A stretch of 64,000 nucleotides of DNA from CAYRWR01 sp964428015 (GTDB taxonomy: Bacteria; Spirochaetota; Brevinematia; Brevinematales; CAYRWR01), in assembly GCA_964428015.1 (NCBI GenBank), contig CAYRWR010000001.1:62001-126000 (forward strand), given 5' to 3'. Positions 26,307-35,249 of the stretch are shown here, in pieces. Each line of letters begins with the position of its first letter. The stretch's first letter is position 1. A program made the translations under genes and the position numbers. The notes beneath the pieces were generated by a model. That model ran no database searches, was not told where the DNA came from, and saw only the letters and a list, made by a program, of their open reading frames with translations.

Positions 26307-27140
26307 TTAATCAGGGTAGCGCACCGCGTAGAAATGATATACCGGGCCATGTCCTTCTCCCAGTTTATACTCCGAACCAGCCAGAATCGCACCATGCAGG
26401 AATTCGTGGCCTTTTTTGACTGCTTCCTGGATAGTAGCTCCCCGAGCCAACCAGGCAGTAATGGCAGAGGATAAGGTACATCCTGTCCCATGAGTATTTT
26501 GGGTAGGTATACGTCTGGCAGGCAGCCATTGGATTCGGGTTACCTCGGATTCATCTAAATACACCAGACAGTCATTGCTTTCGGATCCGGTAGCGTGACC
26601 TCCTTTGATAAGAACTGCCCGGGGACCGGATTCCAGGATCTTGCGTCCTGCATTTTCCATCTCCGAAGGAGACTGTATGACTGTACCAGTCAGCACTTCC
26701 GCTTCGGGTAGATTGGGAGTCACAATCGTTGCGCGCGGAATAAGCAATTTTTTGAGGTAATGTATGGCTTCGTCTCTTAATAATTTATCCCCGCTTTTGG
26801 CTACCATCACCGGGTCCAGGACTACTTTTTCCAGCTTCCAATCAATCAATCCCTGAGTTACCACCTCAATCACTTCAGCAGTGGCGAGCATACCGATTTT
26901 CACAGCATCAGTTCCGATATCACTACAAACAGCGTTGATCTGAGCCCGTATAAAATCCGCGGGAAGATCCTGAATGGCAGTCACAGCCCTGGTGTTCTGT
27001 GCTGTCAGAGCAGTTATTACAGACATACCGTAGCATCCCAATGCAGAAAAAGTCTTTAAGTCAGCCTGAATACCAGCACCACCACCGCTATCCGATCCGG
27101 CAATAGTCAAAGCCCGGCTATATTTTTTTGGCTGAGGCAC
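26307..27140 (-). CDS. thiD: hydroxymethylpyrimidine/phosphomethylpyrimidine kinase
   Basis: 277 residues of the ribokinase-like ThiD family. It has ALTIAGSDSGGGAGIQADLKTF at the N-terminus, VLDPVMVAKSGDKLL in the middle and the anion-hole/catalytic TQNTHGTGCTLSSAI near residue 215. It phosphorylates HMP and HMP-phosphate to HMP-PP for thiamine synthesis. The start is GTG, with GGGGAGG 5 nt upstream. It is the last gene of thiM-thiE-thiD and converges with the Maf-type gene. Confidence 0.95.
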   Translation of the reverse strand: MPQPKKYSRALTIAGSDSGGGAGIQADLKTFSALGCYGMSVITALTAQNTRAVTAIQDLPADFIRAQINAVCSDIGTDAVKIGMLATAEVIEVVTQGLIDWKLEKVVLDPVMVAKSGDKLLRDEAIHYLKKLLIPRATIVTPNLPEAEVLTGTVIQSPSEMENAGRKILESGPRAVLIKGGHATGSESNDCLVYLDESEVTRIQWLPARRIPTQNTHGTGCTLSSAITAWLARGATIQEAVKKGHEFLHGAILAGSEYKLGEGHGPVYHFYAVRYPD

Positions 27141-27173
27141 ACATCCTCCCCTATTTTCTGTTAGTCATGGTTA

Positions 27174-27830
27174 TCACAATGATCGGTTTTCTTTTTCCTT
27201 TTTTATCACTTCACAGAATTCCCGGGCTGCTGCCTCCGGATCAGGAACAGAGACCAGACCTGAAACAACAGCAACTCCATCGGCTCCAGCCCGAATGAGT
27301 TCCGCAGTATTATGTACTTTTATTCCTCCGATGGCGATAAGCTTATGCCTGGTCTTTTTTCTAAGTTGTTTTAGGCCTTCAATACCCCATTGGGTGTATA
27401 CATCTGTCTTGGTAGGTGTACTAAAAATGGGGCTTACCCCCAGATAATCTACATCCAGATTTTCTGCCATTTCCGCCTGTTGCGGTGTTTCCACAGACAG
27501 TCCAATAATAGCATCCGGGCCTAATATACGCCTTACATCCCTATAAGTCATATCACTTTGGCCTACATGAACCCCTTGACATTGGGCAGCCAAAGCAACA
27601 TCCACCCTGTCATTAATGATCAGGGGGACACGGTAAGGTTTAAGAAGCGCGACCAAGCGCCCTGCCAGTTCCACAAACTCCCGTGTGGAACAGTCTTTTT
27701 CCCTTAGCTGAACCACTGTCACCCCGCCCTTCACAGCGGAAAGTACAACTTCTTCCAGATTTCTATTCCCTATAAGAGTTCTGTCAGTGACCAGATAAAG
27801 TTCCCAGTTGACATCCTTTTTAAAATCCAT
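27174..27830 (-). CDS. thiE: thiamine-phosphate synthase
   Basis: 218 residues, a TIM barrel of the ThiE family. It shows LYLVTDR, VQLREKD, IINDRVDVALA, GVHVGQSD, GLSVETPQQ and DYLGVSPIFSTPTKTD, which together form the HMP-PP and thiazole-phosphate sites. It joins HMP-PP from ThiD to hydroxyethylthiazole phosphate from ThiM, giving thiamine monophosphate. It lies 16 bp after thiM and 33 bp before thiD. Confidence 0.95.
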   Translation of the reverse strand: MDFKKDVNWELYLVTDRTLIGNRNLEEVVLSAVKGGVTVVQLREKDCSTREFVELAGRLVALLKPYRVPLIINDRVDVALAAQCQGVHVGQSDMTYRDVRRILGPDAIIGLSVETPQQAEMAENLDVDYLGVSPIFSTPTKTDVYTQWGIEGLKQLRKKTRHKLIAIGGIKVHNTAELIRAGADGVAVVSGLVSVPDPEAAAREFCEVIKKEKENRSL

Positions 27831-27846
27831 TTGCCCAACATTCCTT

Positions 27847-28653
27847 TTAATTTGACGATTCTTCCAGTTTCAGTCTTTTCTCTATATCTGATTTTTCAAT
27901 TTGGAACAATACATCCAGGAAATTCATCTGCAGACTACCCGGTCCGGCTGATCGTTCTGCGGCAATTTCTCCCGCAATACCCATAACACCCATGGCATGG
28001 GTTGCAGCCAGAAATGCCTCCGGATTTACTGCCAGAAATGCCCCGGTCAAAGCGGATGCTGTACAGCCCAGTCCGGTTACTTTAGGCATCATAGAATGTC
28101 CGTTGGAAACACGAGCTACCTTTTTGTCCTGAACTATCAGGTCAACCGCTCCGCTTATACTGATGGTACATCCGTACCTTGCGGAAAGTGATTGGGCGGC
28201 TCCCAGTGCATCTTCGGAAGTATGAGTGCTGTCTACACCTTTAGTCTTGGACATGCTGGAAAACACTGCCAGGATCTCACTGGCATTTCCACGAATTACA
28301 TCAGGGGCAGCGATATCCAGTAACTGATGAACAGTCTCAGTACGAAATTCAGAGGCTCCGGCTCCTACGGGATCCAGTACGATGGGTTTAAGAAAATCCT
28401 TAGCTGTTTTTACAGCCAATTTCATAGACTCGATCCAGGGATCGTTGAGTGTTCCAATATTGACTACCAGAGAGCTGGAGATACGTACGATGTCAATTAT
28501 CTCTTTTCTGGCATGAGCCATTACCGGGGAAGCTCCCAATGCCAGCAAGGCATTGGCACTATTATTCATTACCACATAATTAGTTATATTATGTACTAAA
28601 GGGGCTTTTTCTCTGATTTTCCGAATATCTTCCCATAACGATTGAGCGTTCAT
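27847..28653 (-). CDS. thiM: hydroxyethylthiazole kinase
   Basis: 268 residues of the ribokinase-like ThiM family, with PLVHNITNYVVMNNSANALLALGASPVMAHA at the N-terminus, VLDPVGAGAS and the catalytic VTGLGCTASALTGAF. It phosphorylates salvaged hydroxyethylthiazole. With thiE and thiD it makes a complete salvage branch; thiC and thiG are not here, so the organism may depend on external HMP and thiazole or carry de novo genes elsewhere. GGGAG precedes the ATG. The first gene of the operon has no recognisable TPP riboswitch. Confidence 0.95.
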   Translation of the reverse strand: MNAQSLWEDIRKIREKAPLVHNITNYVVMNNSANALLALGASPVMAHARKEIIDIVRISSSLVVNIGTLNDPWIESMKLAVKTAKDFLKPIVLDPVGAGASEFRTETVHQLLDIAAPDVIRGNASEILAVFSSMSKTKGVDSTHTSEDALGAAQSLSARYGCTISISGAVDLIVQDKKVARVSNGHSMMPKVTGLGCTASALTGAFLAVNPEAFLAATHAMGVMGIAGEIAAERSAGPGSLQMNFLDVLFQIEKSDIEKRLKLEESSN

Positions 28654-28727
28654 TTTTATCTCCCACTATTATAATATGAATATTCTAATTAAAACCATCC
28701 TTTTATACAAGAAAAAGATGTACAAGT

Positions 28728-28756
28728 ATTATAACCAAAATTATCATTTTTGACCA
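28728..28756 (-). promoter_or_regulatory. probable promoter of thiMED
   Basis: On the minus strand TGGTCA (28756-28751) and TATAAT (28733-28728) are separated by 17 bp. About 70 nt of leader follow, too short for a TPP riboswitch. Confidence 0.55.
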
Positions 28757-28790
28757 CATTTTTTAAAACAGATTGAGTGTATGAAGATTA

Positions 28791-30758
28791 TCAGCGTCTG
28801 ATGGTCTGAATTTCGACTGGCAAAGGAAATAGTGAAAACGGCATTTTTTTCATGTATTCGGGAATCCTGATGTCATAAAAATAGTTTTTGGCAAAGAGAG
28901 CTTGATCCATAGTACCCCAATAGTATTCACCGGTAAAAACAGCCGAGCCGTGTATACTAACGGGAGGATTTGCAAAGTCACCCGTCTCCAATACTGTGTA
29001 TAAAGCTTTTAAAGGACTATAGATGAGAGCACCATGAATCTGGTTTTCAGACTGGTCTGTTTTACGGTATACCCATACACCACGACGGGAAATGAGCATG
29101 ACAGGCTCACCATTCTGATCAGGATTCAGATTCTGAATATATATGTTTTCAGAACTGATGATAGCCAGAGGTTGTTCCGCCTTTCCTTTGATTAAAAGAG
29201 GATAATTAGCCAGAATTACTCCATTCTGCGGATAATTCTGGATTTCATCCAGGTCCAGTATCAAGGCTTGCTCTGAATGATCCACAAAAACACCACTGCC
29301 TTCAGGTGGAGGGGCTTTTTTCATAAACAGAATAGGCGGATTGATGAGTGCCCGCACAGGGACTCCATTGGGCGGTGGTGCATCGAAGACCAGGTTACCC
29401 AAAAAAGAAGTAAAACCGGAAGTCCTGTTCCAGCCCTGATAGATATATACCCTTCCGCCATAATTATTAAAGGAAAAGGTAGACTGGTTACCGGAACCAT
29501 AACCCAGTGTATCAGTGTGTTTCCGGAAAAACTGCTCAGATATGATCTCAATACTTCTGTCCTGTGGATGATAGTAAAAATCTACCCCCGGGAGCAGCCG
29601 GTCAAAGGGCTGTACAGAGTTGAAATAAATCTGATCCATCATTTCACTGGCAGACATATATGACCAGTCTGTACCTTTCAGATAAAATGTCCCGAACCGT
29701 TGATAGGCCTCGTCAGGCAGGAGTATGGATAATGGCTGCTCACTGGCTTTTAAAATGAGGGTCCCTCTTTCCACACCGTAGAATTGCGTCCTGTTGTTAT
29801 AGCCTACAAAATAAGAATAATCTATCGAGGGAATATTCTGCAATTCCCCTCCGGAAATGGGAGATTTTATATATACATGATGAAATTTCCTGCCATAGGC
29901 ATCAAACCGGGTGGCAGAACCAGTCCCTACTGCCAGTAATTCCTTTTCACTGGAAACATAATTTACAATCTCCTCTATATCAAAAAAAGTGGGATCGTTG
30001 ATAAACCAGGATACATCATAATAGGGCGCAAAAGCTTTCCAGATATCGTCAAAAGTAGGCAGCTTTATATCTTTAAAGCCAGCCTGAGGATGATAGAATC
30101 GTGAGTTATTGATCTGTCGCAAACTGAAATCTATATTAATAGAGGACCTTGAAATGAGTTCCGAAAGTTGATTGTCAAAAAAGTCCGGGTCAATTTCCGG
30201 TTTTGGCCCGGAATAAAAAATCCCCGGTGTAAAACTGTCATCAGCATAGAAGTATACTTTGGCTCCTGCGCGGTTCTGGATACGTAATTTTCCCTGGACA
30301 CCGACATTTCCAAATACCAGCATATTCTGATCCAATCGCAGGTCTATATCACCATTAAAAAACAGAGAATAGTCAAATACGTTTAAGCGTGAAAACTCTA
30401 TCATTTGTTCTACATTATAACGATTTTTCCAGCGCATAAAGGCATGGAGGCGAAAACGTCCCTGAACATTCTGGATTTCAAAATTATAGATCTCGATGCG
30501 GCCTTCAATTTTTTCCTGAAAGCGTTTTTTACCGATCTGGGGTACCGTTTCACCGGTCATCAGTCCGTCAAAATATTCCTGTACTCTACCTTCCAGAAAC
30601 CATTTGCCACGCTGTAATTCACTTTCACGTTCGGAAGTAGTCATGGAAAAATACACCAGGTTGATCAAAGCCGCACCGATTAGCAGAAGTACGGTAGTAG
30701 TGACCAGAGCTGTAACTGTGACAGAACCCTGGAAACGGCGGGATCCCTTTTTCTGCAT
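28791..30758 (-). CDS. pilus/secretion-associated envelope protein, PilX-like N-terminus
   Basis: 655 residues. After a short basic tail there is one membrane helix (SVTVTALVTTTVLLLIGAALINLVYF) followed by SMTTSERESELQRGKWFLEG, the layout of PilX/GspK-like minor pseudopilins. There is no clear prepilin peptidase site. The rest is a large beta-rich extracytoplasmic part (VFGNVGVQGKLRI, GAKVYFYADDSFTPG) with no recognised family. It starts 1 bp after the secretin stop, so the two are translationally coupled and probably part of a type IV pilus or type II secretion apparatus. Confidence 0.55.
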   Translation of the reverse strand: MQKKGSRRFQGSVTVTALVTTTVLLLIGAALINLVYFSMTTSERESELQRGKWFLEGRVQEYFDGLMTGETVPQIGKKRFQEKIEGRIEIYNFEIQNVQGRFRLHAFMRWKNRYNVEQMIEFSRLNVFDYSLFFNGDIDLRLDQNMLVFGNVGVQGKLRIQNRAGAKVYFYADDSFTPGIFYSGPKPEIDPDFFDNQLSELISRSSINIDFSLRQINNSRFYHPQAGFKDIKLPTFDDIWKAFAPYYDVSWFINDPTFFDIEEIVNYVSSEKELLAVGTGSATRFDAYGRKFHHVYIKSPISGGELQNIPSIDYSYFVGYNNRTQFYGVERGTLILKASEQPLSILLPDEAYQRFGTFYLKGTDWSYMSASEMMDQIYFNSVQPFDRLLPGVDFYYHPQDRSIEIISEQFFRKHTDTLGYGSGNQSTFSFNNYGGRVYIYQGWNRTSGFTSFLGNLVFDAPPPNGVPVRALINPPILFMKKAPPPEGSGVFVDHSEQALILDLDEIQNYPQNGVILANYPLLIKGKAEQPLAIISSENIYIQNLNPDQNGEPVMLISRRGVWVYRKTDQSENQIHGALIYSPLKALYTVLETGDFANPPVSIHGSAVFTGEYYWGTMDQALFAKNYFYDIRIPEYMKKMPFSLFPLPVEIQTIRR

Positions 30759-30759
30759 T

Positions 30760-32211
30760 TTACTTTTTATCTTTCAGCTCTTCCTGTACTTCCTTGGAAT
30801 GATCTTTGGCGTTCAGGTTGCTGTCACCAGGATTCACAATGCGGGGAGTCAGGATGATGATCAGTTCATCTTTTTTCATCACATCGGTAGAATAGGAGAA
30901 AAGATATTTTAAAATGGGAATCTTGCCCAGAATAGGAATGCTTTGCTGACTCTTGTTTTTAGTGGTCTTCATCAGGCCACCGATCACTATAGGTTGTCCA
31001 TTCATACTCACTGCTTCACATTCCACTTCAGAGGTAGAAATGTTGGGGGCCTTCTGGTCACTGGTAATGTCAATGAGCTGAGAAGAAGACTGACTGACGT
31101 ATATCTTCATTTTTATTTTTCCATCAGGAGTAACCATGGGTGTGATGATAATTTTAAGACCTACTTCGGCAAATTCCACCTGAGCGGTTTTTTCTCCGGT
31201 ACCGGTAGTCGCTGTAGATGTCGAAGACACATAAGGTACTTTTCCTCCGATCAGAATCTTAGCTTCCTGCCGGTTCATAGCCAGAATAATAGGCTGGGAT
31301 ATGACACGGGCATCCAGTTCACTCTCCATCATCGACAGCATAACCTGCAGACTGGTAGATGAAGGTGCAAACACATGCGCACCGGTAATATTAACGGTTT
31401 GATTGGCATTCCCGGTGGAATTTGCGACACCGGAACTGGGGGTGGGACTGACATTAATGGAAAAGGCGTTAGCCAGATTGGAAACAGACCAGTTTACACC
31501 CAGTGCGGATTCATCATTCACATTCACTTCAATAATCTTGGTTTCTATTTCAATCATTTTAGGTAAAGAAGAAATTTCTTTGTATAATTCATCAATTCTC
31601 GGAAAATTATCCTTTACATCAGTCACCAGTATTTTTGAGGACTGCTGGTCCACATTGACTTTTCCTATTCCCGGAGTGAGAAAAGGCTTAATAATACTAG
31701 CCAGGTTTTTTAAATCTATGACTGAGGTGTCATAGGACCGGGTCTCCAGGTAATTTTGAAGGAGTTCATTTTTATACTCCGCCATGGTCATAATTTTAAT
31801 AATTTTACCCTGTTCCAGGTAATACAGATTATTGGCAGAGAGCATGGCCAGAAAAGCATCTTTTATAGCTACATCTTTAAAATTTCCTGTTACAGTGGCA
31901 TTGACTTTGGGACTGACCATGATGTTGAGGCCTATCTGTCTGGAAATAATATTGAGTACATCGGCTACCGGAGTGGAGTCAAACTGACCGGAAAAATTGC
32001 CTTTAATACCTTCGACAATCTCTCCCCGAATTTGAATGATAGAACCGCCCCCCTGTCCACCTCCCACAGAATAGTCTTCAGTGCCGCCGCCATTGGGATC
32101 ATAACTGGTGGGCGGTCCCTGAGGAGGTCCCTGCTGAGCCCAGGAAGGTACTAAAATCTGCATCAAAAATATGATAATAACAGCATTAAAAATAAGTTTT
32201 AAGTGGTTCAT
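30760..32211 (-). CDS. secretin (GspD/PilQ family)
   Basis: 483 residues with a signal peptide (MNHLKLIFNAVIIIFLMQILVPSWA), a Gly/Pro-rich linker, an STN-like domain (FDSTPVADVLNIISRQIGLNIMVSPKVNATVTGNF), an N1-type domain (VDQQSSKILVTDVKDNFPRIDELYKEI) and a secretin barrel domain (ARVISQPIILAMNRQEAKILIGGKVPYVS, ending in IPILGKIPILKYLFSY and ELIIILTPRIV). It forms an outer-membrane gate for pili or secreted proteins. It is shorter than classical GspD and has few N domains. AGGAGG precedes the ATG. No ATPase or platform gene is nearby. Confidence 0.92.
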   Translation of the reverse strand: MNHLKLIFNAVIIIFLMQILVPSWAQQGPPQGPPTSYDPNGGGTEDYSVGGGQGGGSIIQIRGEIVEGIKGNFSGQFDSTPVADVLNIISRQIGLNIMVSPKVNATVTGNFKDVAIKDAFLAMLSANNLYYLEQGKIIKIMTMAEYKNELLQNYLETRSYDTSVIDLKNLASIIKPFLTPGIGKVNVDQQSSKILVTDVKDNFPRIDELYKEISSLPKMIEIETKIIEVNVNDESALGVNWSVSNLANAFSINVSPTPSSGVANSTGNANQTVNITGAHVFAPSSTSLQVMLSMMESELDARVISQPIILAMNRQEAKILIGGKVPYVSSTSTATTGTGEKTAQVEFAEVGLKIIITPMVTPDGKIKMKIYVSQSSSQLIDITSDQKAPNISTSEVECEAVSMNGQPIVIGGLMKTTKNKSQQSIPILGKIPILKYLFSYSTDVMKKDELIIILTPRIVNPGDSNLNAKDHSKEVQEELKDKK

Positions 32212-32317
32212 CCCTGGCCTCCTGGTATGCCTATATCATAAGAAGTATTTTCAAGAGTGTCAACACTTAATTTCTTCTTATACCTAAAGTACCATGTTTT
32301 TAGATAAAAAACAAAAT

Positions 32318-32345
32318 AAAAAAAAGCAGGCTTTTCAGCCTGCCT
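32318..32345 (-). terminator. rho-independent terminator of the aminotransferase-SDR operon
   Basis: GCAGGC (32326-32331) pairs with GCCTGC (32338-32343) around a 6-nt loop; on the minus strand eight T follow. It lies 17 bp past the SDR stop codon. Confidence 0.85.
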
Positions 32346-32362
32346 GATTTGAAAATAAAGTA

Positions 32363-33169
32363 TTAATTCTTCATATGAAAACTGCTTCGTATCATCTTTA
32401 TCAGAAAATTATCGGGCAGGGCTTTTCGTAAAAAGGAGTTTAAAGGAGCACTTCCTCCAACCGGGTAAGAGGGCTTCACTTTACGGGCATTCAGAATTTT
32501 AAGGACCTTTTCTCCAACGACTTCCGGTCTGGGACCATGTTCAATGTTGGCATCACGATGGGTTTTGACCCTGGTCAGATTATCGATATAGGGACTATTA
32601 TCCTTATACATCTTTAACTGGGGGATACTGGTCTTGATATAGGCTGGAGCCAGAGTACAGACTTCAATACCAAATTCCTTAACTTCATTTTTCAGACCCC
32701 AGGTGAGTCCTTCCAGTCCGTGCTTGGTTGCTGCATAAATTGCCGAATATGGAACCGCAAATTTACCGGCCATGGAAGAAACATTGATGATAAAACCTTT
32801 TTTTCTTTCCCGCATACCGGGTAAAAACCCCTGAATCAGGCGTATCACTCCCAACAGGTTCAGTTCAAATAATTCTCTGACTTTATCCATAGGGACTTCT
32901 TCCACCGGGCCAATCTGGCTGACTCCGGCATTATTGATCAGAATATCTACATCCTTTAGAGTACGTATAAGTACATCTATGCTTTTGGGATCACCCAGTT
33001 CCAGGGCCAGATAGTTCACACCAGGTATTTTATCCTGAGGATCCATGTTTTTGGGATCACGGGAAGTCCCGTACACGGTATAACCGGCTGCCAGGAGTTT
33101 TTCTGCCATAGCACGGCCTATACCACGGCTGGCTCCTGTGATCAGTACTGTCTTGAGATCTCTTTTCAT
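32363..33169 (-). CDS. short-chain dehydrogenase/reductase
   Basis: 268 residues of the classical SDR type: TGASRGIGRAMAEKL cofactor motif, NNAGVSQIG strand, catalytic Ser in NVSSMAG and YSAIYAATK with the Tyr-x-x-x-Lys pair (here Y-A-A-T-K). The Arg after TGASRG suggests NADP preference. The reaction is an oxidation or reduction of an unknown alcohol or ketone. It lies 9 bp after the class III aminotransferase, so the two may act on consecutive intermediates. AGGAG precedes the ATG. Confidence 0.9.
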   Translation of the reverse strand: MKRDLKTVLITGASRGIGRAMAEKLLAAGYTVYGTSRDPKNMDPQDKIPGVNYLALELGDPKSIDVLIRTLKDVDILINNAGVSQIGPVEEVPMDKVRELFELNLLGVIRLIQGFLPGMRERKKGFIINVSSMAGKFAVPYSAIYAATKHGLEGLTWGLKNEVKEFGIEVCTLAPAYIKTSIPQLKMYKDNSPYIDNLTRVKTHRDANIEHGPRPEVVGEKVLKILNARKVKPSYPVGGSAPLNSFLRKALPDNFLIKMIRSSFHMKN

Positions 33170-33178
33170 GTTATGCTC

Positions 33179-34588
33179 CTATTCCAGGATATCAATCATG
33201 GCAGAGTATGCCTGGACTGCCTTGTTATTATCGTCAGGGGTATGAGCGCATGAAATCATGTCGCGTCCCATCCGGCTCATCACTCCGGCATTGTGAACCG
33301 CTACAGCGTATTCTCCGATGATACCACGCCGTAACAGGATTTCCTGCATAGCTTCCTGAGAAACCAAAGGTACAGCATGAGGCGCGGTCAGTTCCACCCG
33401 TATGATAGAACCAAAGCTGTACGCAAAGAAGTTCACATTCCGTTCCAGGAACATCTTGTTCATTTTGTTGACATAGTCATCAGCCATGCGGAAAGAGTTT
33501 TCAATGACCCCGGGTTTTTCCAGTTCCAGAATATTATTATAGGCAGCAGCCATGGATAGGGCATTGCCGGACAGTGTCCCCGCGATATAGGCGAAGGCAT
33601 GCTTACCGTCTGGCAGACCGGTGGAAGCTGTCATCATGATATCTTCTTTTCCGCAGACCGCGCCGCAGCCGGGGTATCCGTTCATCAGGGATTTACCCAG
33701 GGTAGTGATATCAGGGTCCACTTTCATCATAGCCTGTGCACCGCCCAGACCCATTCTGAATCCAGTTACTACCTCGTCAAAGACGTAGAGGGCTCCGTAT
33801 TTATGCGCGATTTCGATGGCTTTATTGTGAAACCCTTCTTCAAAAGGAACCAGTCCGGATTCTCCACCCAGCGGCTCGACATAGACTGCAGCGATCCCGC
33901 CATCGTCCATATTATCTTTAAATGCCTGTTCCAAGGCGTCCAGATCATTAGGATACACCAAAACTGTAAGATCCAGGATTTCAGCCGGAATTCCATGAGC
34001 AATGAAGCGTTCACTGCCCGGAATTTCCATATCTGTCATAAAAGGGTCACCCCAGCCATGATATCCTCCCCGGAATTTCAGGACCTTTTTCTTTCCGGTA
34101 TAGGAACGGGCAATACGCAGCGCAGCCAGGTTGGCCTCCGCGCCGCTGGCGGTAAAGCGGACTTTATCCACAGATTTGATATGTTCCACGATTTTTGAGG
34201 CAGCTTTGATTTCCAGTTCATCATAGTAACCATGGAAATTGGTTTTATTCTGGATGAGCTGAACTATAGCCTGATTCAAACCGGGATTATTATGGCCCAG
34301 AAATATGGCACCACCGGACAGGATATAGTCCACGAATTCATTTCCATCCACATCAGTGATTTTGCTGCCCAGGCCTTTTTCTACAAAGAGAGGATAGGGA
34401 CTCATGGGAGGTAAAGTATGCTGACTGCCCCTGGGTAGAACTTTTCCGGCTTTCTGAAAGAGAGCGGCAGATTTCTGAGTCTTTTTCTGATACTCCTGAT
34501 AAACTTTTTGCAGCTTTGCAGGATTCGGCTTCAGAATCGGTGAGCCTGCTATTTGCCTGGCCTTCTCATGTATCTCAGCTGTGGTCAT
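33179..34588 (-). CDS. class III aminotransferase, glutamate-1-semialdehyde aminomutase-like
   Basis: 469 residues of PLP fold type I, class III. Features are SGAEANLAALRIARSYTGKKKVLKFRGGYHGWGD, the PLP-ring Asp in YVFDEVVTGFRMGLGGAQ, the Schiff-base Lys in TTLGKSLMNGYPGCGAVCG, and a HemL-like middle. No tetrapyrrole gene is near and the partner is an SDR, so a role in heme synthesis is unlikely; transamination of a small amino acid or amine is more plausible. GGAGG lies before the ATG, with a small hairpin just upstream of it. Confidence 0.85.
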   Translation of the reverse strand: MTTAEIHEKARQIAGSPILKPNPAKLQKVYQEYQKKTQKSAALFQKAGKVLPRGSQHTLPPMSPYPLFVEKGLGSKITDVDGNEFVDYILSGGAIFLGHNNPGLNQAIVQLIQNKTNFHGYYDELEIKAASKIVEHIKSVDKVRFTASGAEANLAALRIARSYTGKKKVLKFRGGYHGWGDPFMTDMEIPGSERFIAHGIPAEILDLTVLVYPNDLDALEQAFKDNMDDGGIAAVYVEPLGGESGLVPFEEGFHNKAIEIAHKYGALYVFDEVVTGFRMGLGGAQAMMKVDPDITTLGKSLMNGYPGCGAVCGKEDIMMTASTGLPDGKHAFAYIAGTLSGNALSMAAAYNNILELEKPGVIENSFRMADDYVNKMNKMFLERNVNFFAYSFGSIIRVELTAPHAVPLVSQEAMQEILLRRGIIGEYAVAVHNAGVMSRMGRDMISCAHTPDDNNKAVQAYSAMIDILE

Positions 34589-34601
34589 TCACCCCTCCTC
34601 C

Positions 34602-34623
34602 ATCAGCCTCAGGCTGATTTTTT
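34602..34623 (+). other. terminator-like hairpin in the leader of the aminotransferase gene
   Basis: ATCAGCC and GGCTGAT form a 7-bp stem with a 3-nt loop, followed on the plus strand by six T. No plus-strand gene ends here. On the minus strand the hairpin abuts the Shine-Dalgarno of the aminotransferase. It may stop antisense transcripts or affect translation. Confidence 0.4.
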
Positions 34624-34630
34624 GATCCAT

Positions 34631-34659
34631 ATTATAGCCCAAAAACTGCTATTAGACAA
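34631..34659 (-). promoter_or_regulatory. promoter of the aminotransferase-SDR operon
   Basis: On the minus strand TTGTCT (34659-34654) and TATAAT (34636-34631) are separated by 17 bp, 43 bp before the start codon. Confidence 0.7.
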
Positions 34660-34710
34660 CTATTTCCCGGTTCTTCGGCCCTTGTTTATAGGTTTTATTG
34701 TGAAATGAAT

Positions 34711-34740
34711 TTGACAAAAAAATAACCGGGGGTTTATGAT
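34711..34740 (+). promoter_or_regulatory. promoter of ferritin-like gene A
   Basis: TTGACA (34711-34716) and TATGAT (34735-34740) are separated by 18 bp. Confidence 0.7.
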
Positions 34741-34760
34741 ATAGAAAAGGAGAATACATT

Positions 34761-35249
34761 TTGGCTATTGAAGATCTTAAACACGCCACCATCAAAGATG
34801 TACTCATTGTATCTGTACAGCTGGAAGAAAAAAACCGGAAACTCTATCAGGAGCTGGCAGCCAGGGTTACAGATAAAGCCAGCAAGGAACTTTTCCTGGT
34901 ACTTTCCAAAGAAGAAGATAAACATGTCGAGATCTTTAATCTCATGCTGGGAGATGTGACCTATAATCTGGCCCCGGATAGTAACGATGACCGTATGGCG
35001 CTGTTGTTACAGCATTTTCAACGTAAAATCCTGCCCCCTGAGGTCATGAAACAAAAACTTTCTGAATTAAAATCCCTGGAATCTATCTTTGAATTCGCCA
35101 TCAGAATTGAACTGGATCATATTACTTTCTACACAGAGATAAAGAGCCATCTAATAAAAGATCACCAGTTCTATATCAACACTATAATCGATGAAGAAAG
35201 AAAACATTTTCTAAGACTGCAGCAGATGCGCCGCAGTCTGGGACTTTAA
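34761..35249 (+). CDS. ferritin-like diiron protein A
   Basis: 162 residues, translated from TTG at 34761 with AAAGGAG about 8 nt upstream. It is a four-helix bundle with the two ferritin-like half-sites: E22/E23 and E52-x-x-H55 (EEDKH) in the first pair of helices, then IELDHITFYTE and DEERKH in the second pair. This set of Glu and ExxH residues binds a diiron centre, as in rubrerythrin/erythrin-type proteins that reduce peroxide or store iron. There is no rubredoxin tail. A paralogue lies at 36317. The end overlaps the convergent SpoIIAA-like gene by 4 bp. Confidence 0.85.
   Translation: MAIEDLKHATIKDVLIVSVQLEEKNRKLYQELAARVTDKASKELFLVLSKEEDKHVEIFNLMLGDVTYNLAPDSNDDRMALLLQHFQRKILPPEVMKQKLSELKSLESIFEFAIRIELDHITFYTEIKSHLIKDHQFYINTIIDEERKHFLRLQQMRRSLGL

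Noticed and set aside
28654..28790. TPP riboswitch ahead of thiM.
   Set aside because: The CTGAGA and ACC-x-GATC core elements are not found on the minus strand.
33179..34588. hemL, glutamate-1-semialdehyde aminomutase for heme.
   Set aside because: The sequence is class III in general, the partner is an SDR and no tetrapyrrole gene is near.
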